A stretch of DNA of 64,000 bases from Bacteroidota bacterium (GCA_016713445.1 JADJPB010000010.1:117798-181797); one strand, 5' to 3'; positions 42,066-51,498 are shown, numbered from the stretch's first letter. Notes: generated from the letters alone by a model not told the origin. Numbers and translations are program-made.

Positions 42066-42496
42066 ATGTCCGCCCTCATTTCATTTTTTAATGCAGATGT
42101 GTCCTACGTTTTGCGAAGCAAAGGCGGGATCCGATTGTGGCTATCTGATGTAGTCAAAAAAGAGGGTTTTCGTCTCGGAGAATTAAGTATTATCCTCTGT
42201 AGTGATGAGTATTTATTTAAGATGAATGTTCAGTATCTTAAACACAAGACCTACACTGATATAATCACCTTCGATCAGTCAGAAAGCAAAGAGGAGGTTT
42301 CCGGGAGCTTTATATTAGTATTGATCGAATCAAAGACAACGCTAAGACATTAAATGTCAATATTATAGATGAGATTCATCGCGTTATTGTTCATGGCGCT
42401 CTTCATTTATGTGGATATGGAGATAAGGACTCGAAATCGAAGTCGAAGATGACTCAGAAGGAGAATTTTTATCTTCTAAAAAGAAAGTTTTTGTAG
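42066..42496 (+). CDS. ybeY: Endoribonuclease YbeY (one-base frameshift)
   Basis: 143 aa after correcting one base near 42303-42311. The first frame gives LSIILCSDEYLFKMNVQYLK and TYTDIITFDQSES. The second gives LYISIDRIKDNAKTLNV and then IHRVIVHGALHLCGYGDKDS, the zinc-binding His motif of YbeY in the Bacteroidota form, where the third ligand differs from HGxLHLxGYDH. YbeY acts in 16S rRNA 3'-end maturation and ribosome quality control. The total length plus one base is divisible by three and matches the family. It lies between the truncated ATPase gene and mnmG. Confidence 0.9.
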
Positions 42497-42510
42497 TTCC
42501 ACGTGTCCAA
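42495..42510. promoter_or_regulatory. Degenerate parS-like half site
   Basis: AGTTCCACGTGTCCAA has a perfect left arm and centre of the parS core and a degenerate right arm. It starts at the ybeY stop codon. Weak on its own; listed because of the nearby full sites. Confidence 0.35.
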
Positions 42511-42645
42511 GCACTCGTTAAATTAGCTCAATTTATTCGATGATTTCATTTTATTTAGACGAGATGTCGGCACTCGACAAGCAACTGCATTTTCTAAAGT
42601 GCACATTTACTTGTTTATAACTCAGTTTATTAATTGTTGATATGC

Positions 42646-42676
42646 TTGTATAATTGTTTGATATACAGTATATTTG
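42646..42676 (+). promoter_or_regulatory. Candidate mnmG promoter
   Basis: TTG (42646-42648), a 20 bp spacer and TATATTTG (42669-42676) fit the Bacteroidota TTG-N19-TAnnTTTG promoter. The start of transcription would be near 42683, about 44 nt before the mnmG ATG, so the transcript leader would include the TATACACA palindrome and the parS-like site. Confidence 0.5.
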
Positions 42677-42680
42677 TTTT

Positions 42681-42699
42681 TATACACATACTGTGTATA
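42681..42699. promoter_or_regulatory. Inverted repeat of DnaA-box-like words
   Basis: TATACACA-TAC-TGTGTATA is a perfect inverted repeat with a 3 nt centre. With the preceding T, the left arm reads TTATACACA, which fits TTWTNCACA; the right arm has one mismatch. It is 12 nt from the parS-like site before mnmG. It could be a DnaA site or an operator for mnmG. Confidence 0.5.
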
Positions 42700-42710
42700 G
42701 CATAATATAG

Positions 42711-42726
42711 AGTTTCACGTGGAACA
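42711..42726. promoter_or_regulatory. parS-like site directly before mnmG
   Basis: AGTTTCACGTGGAACA contains a full match to the ParB-binding core GTTNCACGTGNAAC and ends exactly one base before the mnmG ATG. In many bacteria, parS sites lie next to the gidA/mnmG gene close to oriC. Confidence 0.68.
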
Positions 42727-44598
42727 ATGAATAATCAAACATACGATGTAATTGTGGTTGGCGCAGGTCACGCAGGTTGTGAAGCCGCAGCCGCAGCTGC
42801 CAATATGGGATCAACTGTTTTGTTGATGACCATGAACATGCAAACCATAGCTCAGATGAGTTGCAATCCGGCTATGGGTGGAATTGCCAAAGGGCAAATT
42901 GTGAGGGAAATTGATGCTTTGGGAGGGTATTCGGGTATAGTAAGTGACCGTTCTGCAATCCAGTTTAGGATGTTAAATAGGTCGAAAGGGCCAGCGATGT
43001 GGAGTCCGAGGACACAAAATGACCGTATGCTCTTTGCTGCAGAGTGGAGGAAGATGTTAGAGCAAACGCCAAATGTCGACTTCTGGCAGGATATGGCTAA
43101 TGGGATTGTCGTGGAACACGGAAAGGTAACGGGTGTAAAAACCTCTATGGGGCTCGTTTTTAAAACACGGTCTGTCGTGCTTACAAACGGCACTTTCTTG
43201 AATGGAATTATCCACATAGGCGAGAATCAATTTGGTGGCGGCAGAACGGGCGAAAAGGCCTCTACGGGCATTACAGAACAGCTCGTTGAGCTGGGTTTTA
43301 CCAGCGGCAGGATGAAGACAGGCACTCCGCCCAGGATTGATGGTCGATCTTTAGACTATTCCAAGATGGAAATACAGGAAGGCGATCCCATTCCTGGGCG
43401 CTTTAGCTTTACCAAAACTCCCCTTCCGACCACCCAAAGACCTTGTCATATCACCTATACAAACGAGCAAGTACACGATATTTTAAGGACGGGGTTTGAG
43501 AAATCGCCCATGTTTACGGGTCGAATTCAGGGTCTGGGACCAAGGTATTGTCCAAGTATTGAAGACAAGATTTCGCGCTTTGCAGATCGGGATCGACATC
43601 AATTATTCGTTGAACCCGAGGGTTGGGATACCGTTGAGATTTATGTGAACGGGTTCTCCTCTTCCCTACCCGAAGATGTTCAATTGAAAGCTTTGAGGCT
43701 AATCGAGGGTTTTGAAAACTGTAAAATGTTCCGTCCGGGATATGCCATCGAGTACGATTATTTTCCGCCCATACAACTTAAGCATACGCTTGAAACGAAG
43801 CTGGTGGAGGGATTATATTTTGCTGGACAGATCAACGGAACGACCGGATATGAGGAGGCGGCCTGCCAAGGATTGATGGCAGGAATCAATGCCCATCGAA
43901 AAGTAAAGGGCGAGTCAGAAGTTGTGTTGAGTCGATCCGATGCTTATATCGGAGTTTTAATTGACGACCTAATTACCAAAGGAACAGATGAGCCTTATCG
44001 CATGTTTACAAGCCGAGCAGAATTCAGAACTTTACTGCGTCAAGACAACGCAGATTTGAGATTAACACCATTAGGATTCGAGATCGGATTAGCAACAAAA
44101 GAGAGATTTGAGACTGCAAAATCCAAAGATGTTGACTATCAATCAATTATAAAATCCATAAAGGAGACGTCAATTTCTCCAGATGATGTAAATCCGTGGT
44201 TGGAAGAATTAAAAACGGATCCAATCAGGCAAAAATTAAAAATTGTGAATATTTTGAGTCGACCACAAGTTGGACTCAACCAAATGATGACAGCGATTCC
44301 CGTTGTTAAAAGTATGGTGGAGGCTATTTCGATGGACGAAGAAACGATTGAACAAGCCGAGATAAATATCAAATATGAAGGCTATATTGAACGTGAGTTC
44401 GAGTTAGCAGAGAAGATGAATCGATTGGAAAATGTTACCATACGTGAAGACATAGACTATTCAAGAATTAATAGTTTGAGTAATGAAGCCAGGCAAAAGT
44501 TCACTGAAATTAGGCCAAAGACTCTCGGTCAAGCCAGTCGAATCTCGGGTGTAAATCCAGCAGATATATCGATATTGATGGTTTATATAGGGAGATAA
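42727..44598 (+). CDS. mnmG: tRNA uridine-5-carboxymethylaminomethyl synthesis enzyme MnmG
   Basis: 623 aa FAD-dependent enzyme that, with MnmE, modifies the wobble uridine of several tRNAs. The N-terminal dinucleotide fold is VIVVGAGHAGCEAAAAAANM. Conserved stretches include MSCNPAMGGIAKGQIVREID, TGTPPRIDGRSLDYS, GPRYCPSIEDKI, LFVEPEGWDT, GTTGYEEAACQGLMAGINAH and MFTSRAEFRTLLRQDNAD, with the catalytic Cys motifs present. The C-terminal helical domain is complete. The frame is intact. Both flanks carry parS-like sites, one just before the ATG and one 31 nt after the stop. Confidence 0.97.
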   Translation: MNNQTYDVIVVGAGHAGCEAAAAAANMGSTVLLMTMNMQTIAQMSCNPAMGGIAKGQIVREIDALGGYSGIVSDRSAIQFRMLNRSKGPAMWSPRTQNDRMLFAAEWRKMLEQTPNVDFWQDMANGIVVEHGKVTGVKTSMGLVFKTRSVVLTNGTFLNGIIHIGENQFGGGRTGEKASTGITEQLVELGFTSGRMKTGTPPRIDGRSLDYSKMEIQEGDPIPGRFSFTKTPLPTTQRPCHITYTNEQVHDILRTGFEKSPMFTGRIQGLGPRYCPSIEDKISRFADRDRHQLFVEPEGWDTVEIYVNGFSSSLPEDVQLKALRLIEGFENCKMFRPGYAIEYDYFPPIQLKHTLETKLVEGLYFAGQINGTTGYEEAACQGLMAGINAHRKVKGESEVVLSRSDAYIGVLIDDLITKGTDEPYRMFTSRAEFRTLLRQDNADLRLTPLGFEIGLATKERFETAKSKDVDYQSIIKSIKETSISPDDVNPWLEELKTDPIRQKLKIVNILSRPQVGLNQMMTAIPVVKSMVEAISMDEETIEQAEINIKYEGYIEREFELAEKMNRLENVTIREDIDYSRINSLSNEARQKFTEIRPKTLGQASRISGVNPADISILMVYIGR

Positions 44599-44628
44599 AA
44601 AATTCCAAAATTGCTGTGTGAAAGGCGT

Positions 44629-44644
44629 AGTTCCACGTGGAACT
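44629..44644. promoter_or_regulatory. parS-like 16 bp perfect palindrome after mnmG
   Basis: AGTTCCACGTGGAACT is fully self-complementary and contains the complete ParB core GTTNCACGTGNAAC. It lies 31 nt downstream of the mnmG stop in a non-coding region. Confidence 0.7.
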
Positions 44645-44910
44645 AACCGTTAGTAAACCTTCGACGCTTGTGAAAATGGAGTTAACGGACAAGATTCGTG
44701 CGAAGCCTCATGGGTCAATTATCGGAAGAATCTTTATTGAGAAAGGTGTTCCAATGAAATGTTCTTTAAACGGCGACATTCTCCATACAACATATTGGTT
44801 AACGATAGATTCTGAGAAATATTTACGCCAAAAAGTGCCTTTCGGGGTTTAAAATCAATGAATTTGGTGTTAAAATAGACCGTTAGTAAATGCGCTGCGC
44901 ATCTTAAACT

Positions 44911-44926
44911 TGTTTCACCAGGAACA
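44911..44926. promoter_or_regulatory. Degenerate parS-like site
   Basis: TGTTTCACCAGGAACA keeps both arms of the parS consensus, including the outer T and A, but the central GT is CA. It may be a decayed site or one with a sequencing error. Confidence 0.4.
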
Positions 44927-45084
44927 GTCTTTCACTCGGTCTAAAATGAGCTTGAGGAAGTTCACACTGCGGGATTATGCGAAATAAAGGCTGTATAATT
45001 CTACTCGAACACAGAGTATAAAACCATGAAAAACATTACTTTTGTAGAGTGAAGAGCGTCTAACGTTGACGCATATACGAAAAC

Positions 45085-45975
45085 ATGGCTGAACTGCTTG
45101 AACAGTGTCCAATCTGCGGACATACGGGGTATGATCCCTATCTTAAAGTTAAAGATTATACCGTTTCGGAAGAGGAGTTTCAGCTTGTGAAGTGCCTTTC
45201 CTGCGACTTAGTATACACCAACCCTCGCCCCGAACAAAGTTTAATAGGCAGGTACTATAAATCAAATGATTATATAAGTCATACCAACAATAGCGAAGGT
45301 CTGATGAATCGTTTGTATCAAATAGCTCGAAAGCGAGCCATTCGCACCAAACTTGAATTTATTGATGCCTTAGCTCCGGAACCACGCACACTGTTGGACT
45401 ATGGATGTGGAACAGGAGAATTCTTGGCTGCAGCAAAAGCAGACAATTGGATCTGTGCAGGTTTAGAGCCTGACGACGACGCCCGAAAACTTGCTATTGA
45501 TAATCATCTATTAAATGTTGACCATCCGAAGCACCTAAAGGACATGCCCGCGGGACAGTTTGGAGCGATTACACTTTGGCATGTATTAGAACATGTGCAC
45601 GACCTTAAGGAAACCATTGATTACCTCAAACGATGTCTAAGTTCAAAAGGAGTTTTGGTAATAGCTGTTCCCAACAGAACAGCCTATGAAGCAGAAATTT
45701 ATGGCCCATATTGGGCTGCATACGATGTTCCACGTCATTTATACCATTTCAGCAAAAAGCCAATGCTTAAACTCATGGAAAATGCCGGCTTTATGTGCGA
45801 TAGCATCCAACCTCTTTTCTTTGATCCCTTTTACATTTCATTGTTGAGTGGTGGCTATAAAAATGGATCGAAAAACTTTATCACTGCGATCTGGCATGGA
45901 ATACAAACAACCATCAAAGGAAAAAATGATATTGAAAAAAACTCTTCCTTACTGTACGTTTTCACGAAAAAATAA
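45085..45975 (+). CDS. Class I SAM-dependent methyltransferase with zinc ribbon
   Basis: 296 aa. The N-terminal CPICGHTGYDPYLKVKDYTV followed by KCLSCDLVYTNPRP is a four-Cys zinc-ribbon module. SAM motif I is LLDYGCGTGEFLAAAKADNW near residue 108, followed by ITLWHVLEHVHDLKETIDYL and GVLVIAVPNR. This two-part layout is common in Bacteroidota methyltransferases found near cell-surface or lipid genes. Substrate unknown. A TACTTTTG box lies 40 nt upstream. No operon partner on the same strand is close. Confidence 0.85.
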   Translation: MAELLEQCPICGHTGYDPYLKVKDYTVSEEEFQLVKCLSCDLVYTNPRPEQSLIGRYYKSNDYISHTNNSEGLMNRLYQIARKRAIRTKLEFIDALAPEPRTLLDYGCGTGEFLAAAKADNWICAGLEPDDDARKLAIDNHLLNVDHPKHLKDMPAGQFGAITLWHVLEHVHDLKETIDYLKRCLSSKGVLVIAVPNRTAYEAEIYGPYWAAYDVPRHLYHFSKKPMLKLMENAGFMCDSIQPLFFDPFYISLLSGGYKNGSKNFITAIWHGIQTTIKGKNDIEKNSSLLYVFTKK

Positions 45976-46136
45976 TGTCATAAAACAGATTGCTCATTTA
46001 TGATTGAAGACCTAAAATTTGTGCTTAAGTAAGTGTTCAAGCCCATCCATAGTAACAAAAGCCGCTGAAAAATTCATACATTTTCGCACTTTATTTTTAA
46101 TAAAAAACACTATTTTTATTCTCTAATTCCATCACC

Positions 46137-47183
46137 ATGAAAAAAATTCTATTGATTTTATTGCTGCTTAGCAACCAACTTCTCTTTGGTCAAATTACGA
46201 TTAATAGCTCAAATCTTCCAACTGCCGGACAAACCTGGATTGAGGCCTCAGATGAGTTTTATAATGCCAATATCACACCCGGGGGCGCTAATCAAACCTG
46301 GAACTATACTGGACTTTTAACAACAACAATCGATACAACAATCCTTTTAACCTCCGCAAGTACTCCATATGGTGCTTCTGATTATCCGGCTTCTAATTTA
46401 GCGATACACCAAGCAGAAGATAGCACGTATCTCTACATTACCAGTAGCGCTTCAGGATTTTATTTAGATGGATACTATTTTTATAATGCACAACCACCCT
46501 TTGGACAAAATAAATTTGCATTTTCGCCCACCTATCGATTTGTTCCTACTCCATTTACCTACCTTGATAATTACCTAAGCACCTATAAATATGTAATTGA
46601 TATTGACACCGCCTTACCCTATATTAGATTTGTTCATCAAGTAAATGTTAATTTTTTGTGTGATGGATATGGAGCGCTACAATTGCCTGGTGTTACACAT
46701 CCAAATACATTACGGATTAAGCAAACAGAAACATCCATTGACAGCTTGTTAGCGGATACAGCTGGGAACGGAAACTATTTTTCTTTTTCCCCTCCTACAG
46801 TAGAACAAACAACAAGTTACCGATGGTTTAAGGCAACACAGCCTTCCATTGTTTTGACGCTCGAAGCGGATAGCGCAGGCACACAGTGTAACCGCAGTAC
46901 CTATATGTATAATTTCATAACGTCTGTAACAGAAACTCCGTTTATAGAAGTTAAGGTAAGCGTGTTTCCTAATCCAACCAGTAATTTAGTTCATGTGCTT
47001 CTTCCTCAGGAAGGATCTCAAAAAGATGTATTCCAGCTTTGTGATATTAACGGAAAAGTGATTCGTGAAACATCATTAAAAGGAATGAAACAATATTCAT
47101 TCTATGTAAACAATCTTCAAAGTGGTGTTTATATGTGGACCGTAAATAGTTTGAACACAAGCGGAAAATTGGTGGTGGAGTAA
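46137..47183 (+). CDS. Secreted protein with T9SS type A sorting domain
   Basis: 348 aa. The signal peptide MKKILLILLLLSNQLLFGQ precedes a beta-rich body (ANQTWNYTGL, YTPF-type loops) without a named domain and a type A sorting domain (VSVFPNPTSNLVHVLLPQEG ... GVYMWTVNSLNTSGKLVVE). It is probably surface-attached or released. It is a single gene, convergent with the metalloregulator 26 bp away. Function not recognisable. Confidence 0.8.
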   Translation: MKKILLILLLLSNQLLFGQITINSSNLPTAGQTWIEASDEFYNANITPGGANQTWNYTGLLTTTIDTTILLTSASTPYGASDYPASNLAIHQAEDSTYLYITSSASGFYLDGYYFYNAQPPFGQNKFAFSPTYRFVPTPFTYLDNYLSTYKYVIDIDTALPYIRFVHQVNVNFLCDGYGALQLPGVTHPNTLRIKQTETSIDSLLADTAGNGNYFSFSPPTVEQTTSYRWFKATQPSIVLTLEADSAGTQCNRSTYMYNFITSVTETPFIEVKVSVFPNPTSNLVHVLLPQEGSQKDVFQLCDINGKVIRETSLKGMKQYSFYVNNLQSGVYMWTVNSLNTSGKLVVE

Positions 47184-47209
47184 AAGAAAAATTTTGAAAT
47201 TCTAATTAC

Positions 47210-47863
47210 TCAATCCACCAACAAACTCTCTGCAAACTTTTTACTTACTGTTGTTCGGAGATCTTTGCCGATCTGAAGTAACATCGAACTATCAAATGGA
47301 ATAATGTCCAATATTTTTATTTTGGTTCCAATGCTTATGGAAAGTTGTTCGAGGTATTGAAGAAAAGCGGAAGAAGTATCTTTTACCGCAACCACCCTGC
47401 AGCTTTTACCAATTTCAATTTCCGACAAAAGTGTTTTCACGGTTGTTGGAATTTCTCCGTTCGACTTCGGAATTGGATCGCCGTGTGGATCATATTCGGG
47501 ATGACCTAAAAACGAATCCAAACGATCGGCCAATTCAGGATGTTTCACGTGTTCGAGCTGTTCGGCAATATCGTGAATCTCATCCCAAGAGTAATTGAGT
47601 TTTTCTAGTAAAAACACTTCCCACAAACGATGATTGCGGATGATGGCAACCGCCTCCTTTTGTCCGCGCTCTAACAGTTTTGCCCCTTTAATCTTATCGT
47701 AGGAGATCAGTTTTTTTTCACTGAGCTTCTTAATCATATCAATCACCGAAGCCGCACTCACCCCCATCTCTTCAGAAATGGCTGTTGGCGAAATTTTTTG
47801 TTTTTTATTTAGGGATAAACGGTAAATAGCCTTTAAGTAGTTCTCTTCAGTTAAAGATCGCAT
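47210..47863 (-). CDS. DtxR/MntR family metal-dependent regulator
   Basis: 217 aa from the ATG at 47863, which gives the usual start MRSLTEENYLKAIYRLS; an ATG at 47887 is the alternative. The winged HTH is ISPTAISEEMGVSAASVIDMIKKL. The metal-binding and dimer domain has NHRLWEVFLLEKLNYSWDEI, IAEQLEHVKHPELADRLDSF and GHPEYDPHGDPIP. The last 75 residues are an SH3/FeoA-like domain. At the first metal site N replaces the MntR Asp, so the preferred metal (Mn or Fe) is uncertain. It is divergent from the di-heme cytochrome gene, with a palindrome between. Confidence 0.9.
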   Translation of the reverse strand: MRSLTEENYLKAIYRLSLNKKQKISPTAISEEMGVSAASVIDMIKKLSEKKLISYDKIKGAKLLERGQKEAVAIIRNHRLWEVFLLEKLNYSWDEIHDIAEQLEHVKHPELADRLDSFLGHPEYDPHGDPIPKSNGEIPTTVKTLLSEIEIGKSCRVVAVKDTSSAFLQYLEQLSISIGTKIKILDIIPFDSSMLLQIGKDLRTTVSKKFAESLLVD

Positions 47864-47898
47864 GGTTTCATGTGGAATAAGGTTCAAAATTAATAAAT

Positions 47899-47957
47899 TC
47901 TAATTTATATAATTAGACAAGTCTAATTTATTATATTTGTCAAGTCAAATAATTAGA
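47899..47957. promoter_or_regulatory. Candidate metalloregulator operator
   Basis: Four half-sites alternate in direction: TCTAATT (47899), AATTAGA (47911), TCTAATT (47922) and AATTAGA (47951). The middle pair forms the perfect 18 bp inverted repeat AATTAGAC-AA-GTCTAATT (47911-47928). It covers the -33 region of the rightward promoter and the leader of the regulator gene. DtxR/MntR proteins bind such AT-rich inverted repeats, so autoregulation and control of the cytochrome gene are likely. Confidence 0.65.
47932..47939 (+). promoter_or_regulatory. -7 box of the di-heme cytochrome gene
   Basis: TATATTTG matches TAnnTTTG and lies 35 nt before the ATG at 47975. The 18 bp palindrome lies just upstream, over the -33 position, the place expected for a repressor site. 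Confidence 0.5.
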
Positions 47958-47974
47958 AGAAACCTATAAGGACG

Positions 47975-49173
47975 ATGAGAAATAAGTATATATTCATATC
48001 AATACTCCTGTTGGTGGCTTTCGCCCTAAGTTCATGTGAGAAATTTTCTCCTGCCGCTCCAGCAGAAGATGAAATTTTAGATGGGCCTGTTGAAGGTCTT
48101 ACTCTGGGACAAACAGCTCAATTTTTGAGGGGCGATATCGCTTTTAACTCCCGTATTTTTACAGCGGCCACAGGCTTAGGATCTATCTTTGTTGCTTCAA
48201 GTTGTGGTGCATGTCATGCAGGCGACGGTAAAGGACATCCATTTACCACCTTAACCCGATTTGGACAAACCGACAGTACAGGAAATCACTTTTTGCATTT
48301 AGGCGGACCACAACTTCAAAATCGAGCGCTTCCCGGCTATGTTCCCGAACAGATTCCACAAGGAGCCACTTTTAGTAAAATTACGCCTCCTGGAGTTACC
48401 GGTTTAGGCTTTTTGGAGATGGTTTCCGATGCTGATATAATGGCTTATTCTGATCCAAATGATGCGAATGGAGATGGGATATCAGGAGTGCCGAACTGGA
48501 TTAGTATTCCATCTTATGTTGTTCCCGCTACAACTGCAATTCAACAGAATGGGAAATACATGGGGCGTTTTGGAAAAAAAGCTGCGGTGTATAATTTATT
48601 GCAACAAACTGCGAATGCCTATAATCAAGATATGGGGATCACTACTATTTTTGAACCCAAAGATGTTTTTTCTTTACAAGAGATTGATCCGGAAATTTCA
48701 ACTCAAGAAGTTCTTGATGTTGTTTTTTATGCACAAACATTAAAGGCGCCCATCCAAAGAGATCAGAATAACGCCGATGTGCTTTTAGGGAAGCAATTAT
48801 TTAAAGATATTGATTGTGCGGGATGTCATCGTCCCATGTACACTACAGGGCCTTCTTCAATAGAAGCATTATCTAATAAAACAATTTATCCGTATACCGA
48901 TTTATTATTGCATGACATGGGTGCTAGTCTTGATGATGGTTACACAGAGGAAATGCCAAAACGCATGAGTGGAGAACGCCGGCATTATGGGGGTTGGGGT
49001 TGTCTCCCAAATCGCAAGGAGGACAGTTCTTTTTGATGCATGATGGAAGAGCATCAAGTATCGAAGAAGCGATTCTAATGCATGGTGGAGAAGCCTCTGG
49101 AAGCAAACAAAAATATCAAGCACTTTCTGCTGCTGAAAAAGGAGCCATATTGAAGTTTTTGAATTCGCTTTAA
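47975..49173 (+). CDS. Di-heme c-type cytochrome lipoprotein (one-base frameshift)
   Basis: 399 aa after restoring one base near 48955. The signal peptide ends in a lipobox (FALSSC), so the mature protein is a lipoprotein. Two CxxCH heme sites are SSCGACHAGDGKGHP (about residue 75) and CAGCHRPMYTTG (about residue 287). The restored C-terminus EWRTPALWGLGLSP then FFLMHDGRASSIEEAI, and LMHGGEA, is typical of the di-heme oxidoreductase (DUF1111-like) family. Members are linked to thiol or peroxide redox chemistry and often sit in iron-uptake clusters. The divergent DtxR-type regulator supports metal control. Confidence 0.87.
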
Positions 49174-49376
49174 GGCGATTATTTTTGGATGAAGGGCAAC
49201 GTCACTCTTGAGAATGTATAGAGTTATTTGGAAGCCATTCGTGGAACTTTGTGCTGTCACGCCTAATTGCAAAGGAGTCTTTTTGGTACGTCTTTCAGCA
49301 ATAAGTTAAGTCAAAAGTATTGATGGGTTCTGTTTTTTTTATTACGTTTGTTTTCAAACTTCCTAATCTCAAATCG

Positions 49377-51446
49377 ATGAAAAAAAATCTACTTACGCTA
49401 TTGCTAGCTTTTATCCTTGGAAACTCCCTGATGGCACAGAATTTAATTCAAATGACCTTACCATCTCAAGGCACAACGCTTTCTGGAAATGTGAGAGGGT
49501 ATTGGTTCGAAGCACCTACTTGCTTTACCATTACAGGTGTAGAGGTTCCGATGGACGCCTCCTCGGGCTTACAAAGCATCGCGATTTTAAGATTAGACTC
49601 TGCGCCGCCCATTTATTCTGCCGTGACGAATAATTTTACGGTGCTTTTTCTTACACAAAACGACACTTCAGCTGGGATAATTCCTGTTAATATTAAAGTT
49701 GGCGTTGGGGAGTACATTGGAATTCTTGGATACAGAGGTGTAATTAATTCTTATGGAGCGTCACCATTTCAAACGAATATTGGAAATTTTGCTTTGACAT
49801 TAAATCGCATGGGGATGCAGTTTAATTTGACCACAATGGCGCCTCAAGATTTATGGAGTGAGCCTACCAATTTTAATTTAAGTCGTGTCTGGATGTATTA
49901 CGACACTACGTATACTATAACCGCAGCACATCAATGGCAAGGAGGAACGAACTATTCCTTTAGCAATGGATCTACTGCTTTAGCCACATCAATTTGGGAT
50001 TACGGTGATGGGTCACCGTTAGACACCGCATATAATCCAACGCATACTTATGCCAGCCCAGGAATCTACACGGTATGTTCATATCTTACGGGAGTGTGTG
50101 TAAGCGATACGTCCTGCACCACATTGACTATTTGTCCTGCGCCTGCATTGGCGGCATATAGTTATGTAACCACTTATCCGACGGTAGATTTTACCGACGC
50201 CTCTCAGAATGCAGCAAGTTATAGTTGGGATTTTGGAGATGGGTCTCCTTTGGATAACACCCCCAATCCTTCTCATACGTATTCAACTTTTGGTACTTAT
50301 CAAGTTTGTTTAACGGTTACAGATACTTGTGGAGAAACCCATACGGATTGTAAAAGTATTTCAGTTTGTCCGGCGCTAATTCCAGTAAGCTTAGGAACCG
50401 ATGTTTCGGCTTGTGGCAGTGCGGTATTATCCCCTCAATTTCCTAACGCTACTTATTTGTGGAATACAAATGCAACAACGGCTCAAATAACGGCGACATT
50501 AAGTGGTAGTTATCATGTAATCGTAACCGACGTAAATGGATGTTCGGGAGCTGATACGGTGGATGTTGTTATTAATCCATTACCCGTTGTCGACCTAGGT
50601 CCTGATTTAGGGCAGTGCGGTACTTCGGCAACGTTAGATGCTCAGAATCCGGGATTAAGTTATTTGTGGAGTAATTCTGCAACGACACAAACAATTACAG
50701 TATCAAACAACGGGACGTATACCGTTACAGTAACCGATGGATTTGGATGCAGTAATAGTGACGCAATTGTAGTAGCATTACTGACTATTCCTCCTGCCAA
50801 CCTGGGGAATGATTTTACAATGTGTCAAGGCGTCACCGCAATTAGCACTCAGGCGGGTGCCGGTTACACTTATTTATGGAATACAGGATCAACGGTTGGC
50901 TCAATTAGCATTAACACAGGTGGCACATATTGGGTTGTAGTTACCGCGAGCAATGGTTGCTCCGCAAGCGATACTATTGTCGTTACGATGAATGCACCAG
51001 CAGTAAGTTATGTTGAAACACAAACGCTACTTTGTGTAAACTCAAGTCCCATTCTGCTAACACCAGGTACGCCTACAGGTGGTGTTTATTCGGGTCCAGG
51101 TGTTACGGGTAATATGTTTAATCCAACGACCGCTGGTGTCGGAAACAAAAATGTAATTTATGCGGTTACGGATTCTGCCGGTTGTGTGGGACGAGATACG
51201 AGTGTGATTGTCGTTGATCCTTGCTCAGGCGTAGCAGAGTTAAATGAAATAGGCTTGCAACTTTATCCAAATCCGAGCAATGGAATTTTCACTATTAAAT
51301 TTACAAAGCTTGTTGACGAAATAATAATTACCGATGCCATAGGAAAAGTGATTGAGACTATCATCCCATCGGGTCAGCAACTAGAGTTTGATTTAAGCAA
51401 GAAGACTTCAGGGAGTGTATTTTATAAATGTTACCTGTGCCGATAA
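49377..51446 (+). CDS. Secreted PKD-domain protein with T9SS sorting domain (frameshifted end)
   Basis: The start chosen at 49377 gives the signal peptide MKKNLLTLLLAFILGNSLMA; 49320 only adds 19 residues. Two PKD domains (IWDYGDGSPLDTAYNPTHTY, YSWDFGDGSPLDNTPNPSHT) are followed by three or four Ig-like repeats of the form LGPDLGQCGTSATLDAQNPG and TVTVTDGFGCSNSD. The type A sorting domain starts LYPNPSNGIFTIKF. The last codons are out of frame. Removing one G at 51411-51413 gives SGVYFINVTCADKKVFV, and a second indel would end it PFMIKK near 51481. Likely a surface adhesin. Confidence 0.83.
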   Translation: MKKNLLTLLLAFILGNSLMAQNLIQMTLPSQGTTLSGNVRGYWFEAPTCFTITGVEVPMDASSGLQSIAILRLDSAPPIYSAVTNNFTVLFLTQNDTSAGIIPVNIKVGVGEYIGILGYRGVINSYGASPFQTNIGNFALTLNRMGMQFNLTTMAPQDLWSEPTNFNLSRVWMYYDTTYTITAAHQWQGGTNYSFSNGSTALATSIWDYGDGSPLDTAYNPTHTYASPGIYTVCSYLTGVCVSDTSCTTLTICPAPALAAYSYVTTYPTVDFTDASQNAASYSWDFGDGSPLDNTPNPSHTYSTFGTYQVCLTVTDTCGETHTDCKSISVCPALIPVSLGTDVSACGSAVLSPQFPNATYLWNTNATTAQITATLSGSYHVIVTDVNGCSGADTVDVVINPLPVVDLGPDLGQCGTSATLDAQNPGLSYLWSNSATTQTITVSNNGTYTVTVTDGFGCSNSDAIVVALLTIPPANLGNDFTMCQGVTAISTQAGAGYTYLWNTGSTVGSISINTGGTYWVVVTASNGCSASDTIVVTMNAPAVSYVETQTLLCVNSSPILLTPGTPTGGVYSGPGVTGNMFNPTTAGVGNKNVIYAVTDSAGCVGRDTSVIVVDPCSGVAELNEIGLQLYPNPSNGIFTIKFTKLVDEIIITDAIGKVIETIIPSGQQLEFDLSKKTSGSVFYKCYLCR

Positions 51447-51498
51447 AAAAGTATTCGTTGCCCTTTATGATAAAGAAATAAAAAAAATAATTTTAGAA

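Larger units (their letters stand above)
44599..45084. other. 486 bp intergenic region with parS-like sites
   Basis: There is no convincing gene: a 71-codon open frame at 44637-44852 has no recognisable domain and begins inside the parS-like site. The spacer holds the perfect palindrome at 44629-44644, a degenerate site at 44911-44926, a repeated word CCGTTAGTAAA (44648 and 44881), and a TACTTTTG box (45037-45044), possibly the promoter of the following methyltransferase. Confidence 0.6.

Noticed and set aside
44637..44852. 71-codon plus-strand gene after mnmG
   Set aside because: No domain, no signal peptide, and it starts within the parS-like palindrome.
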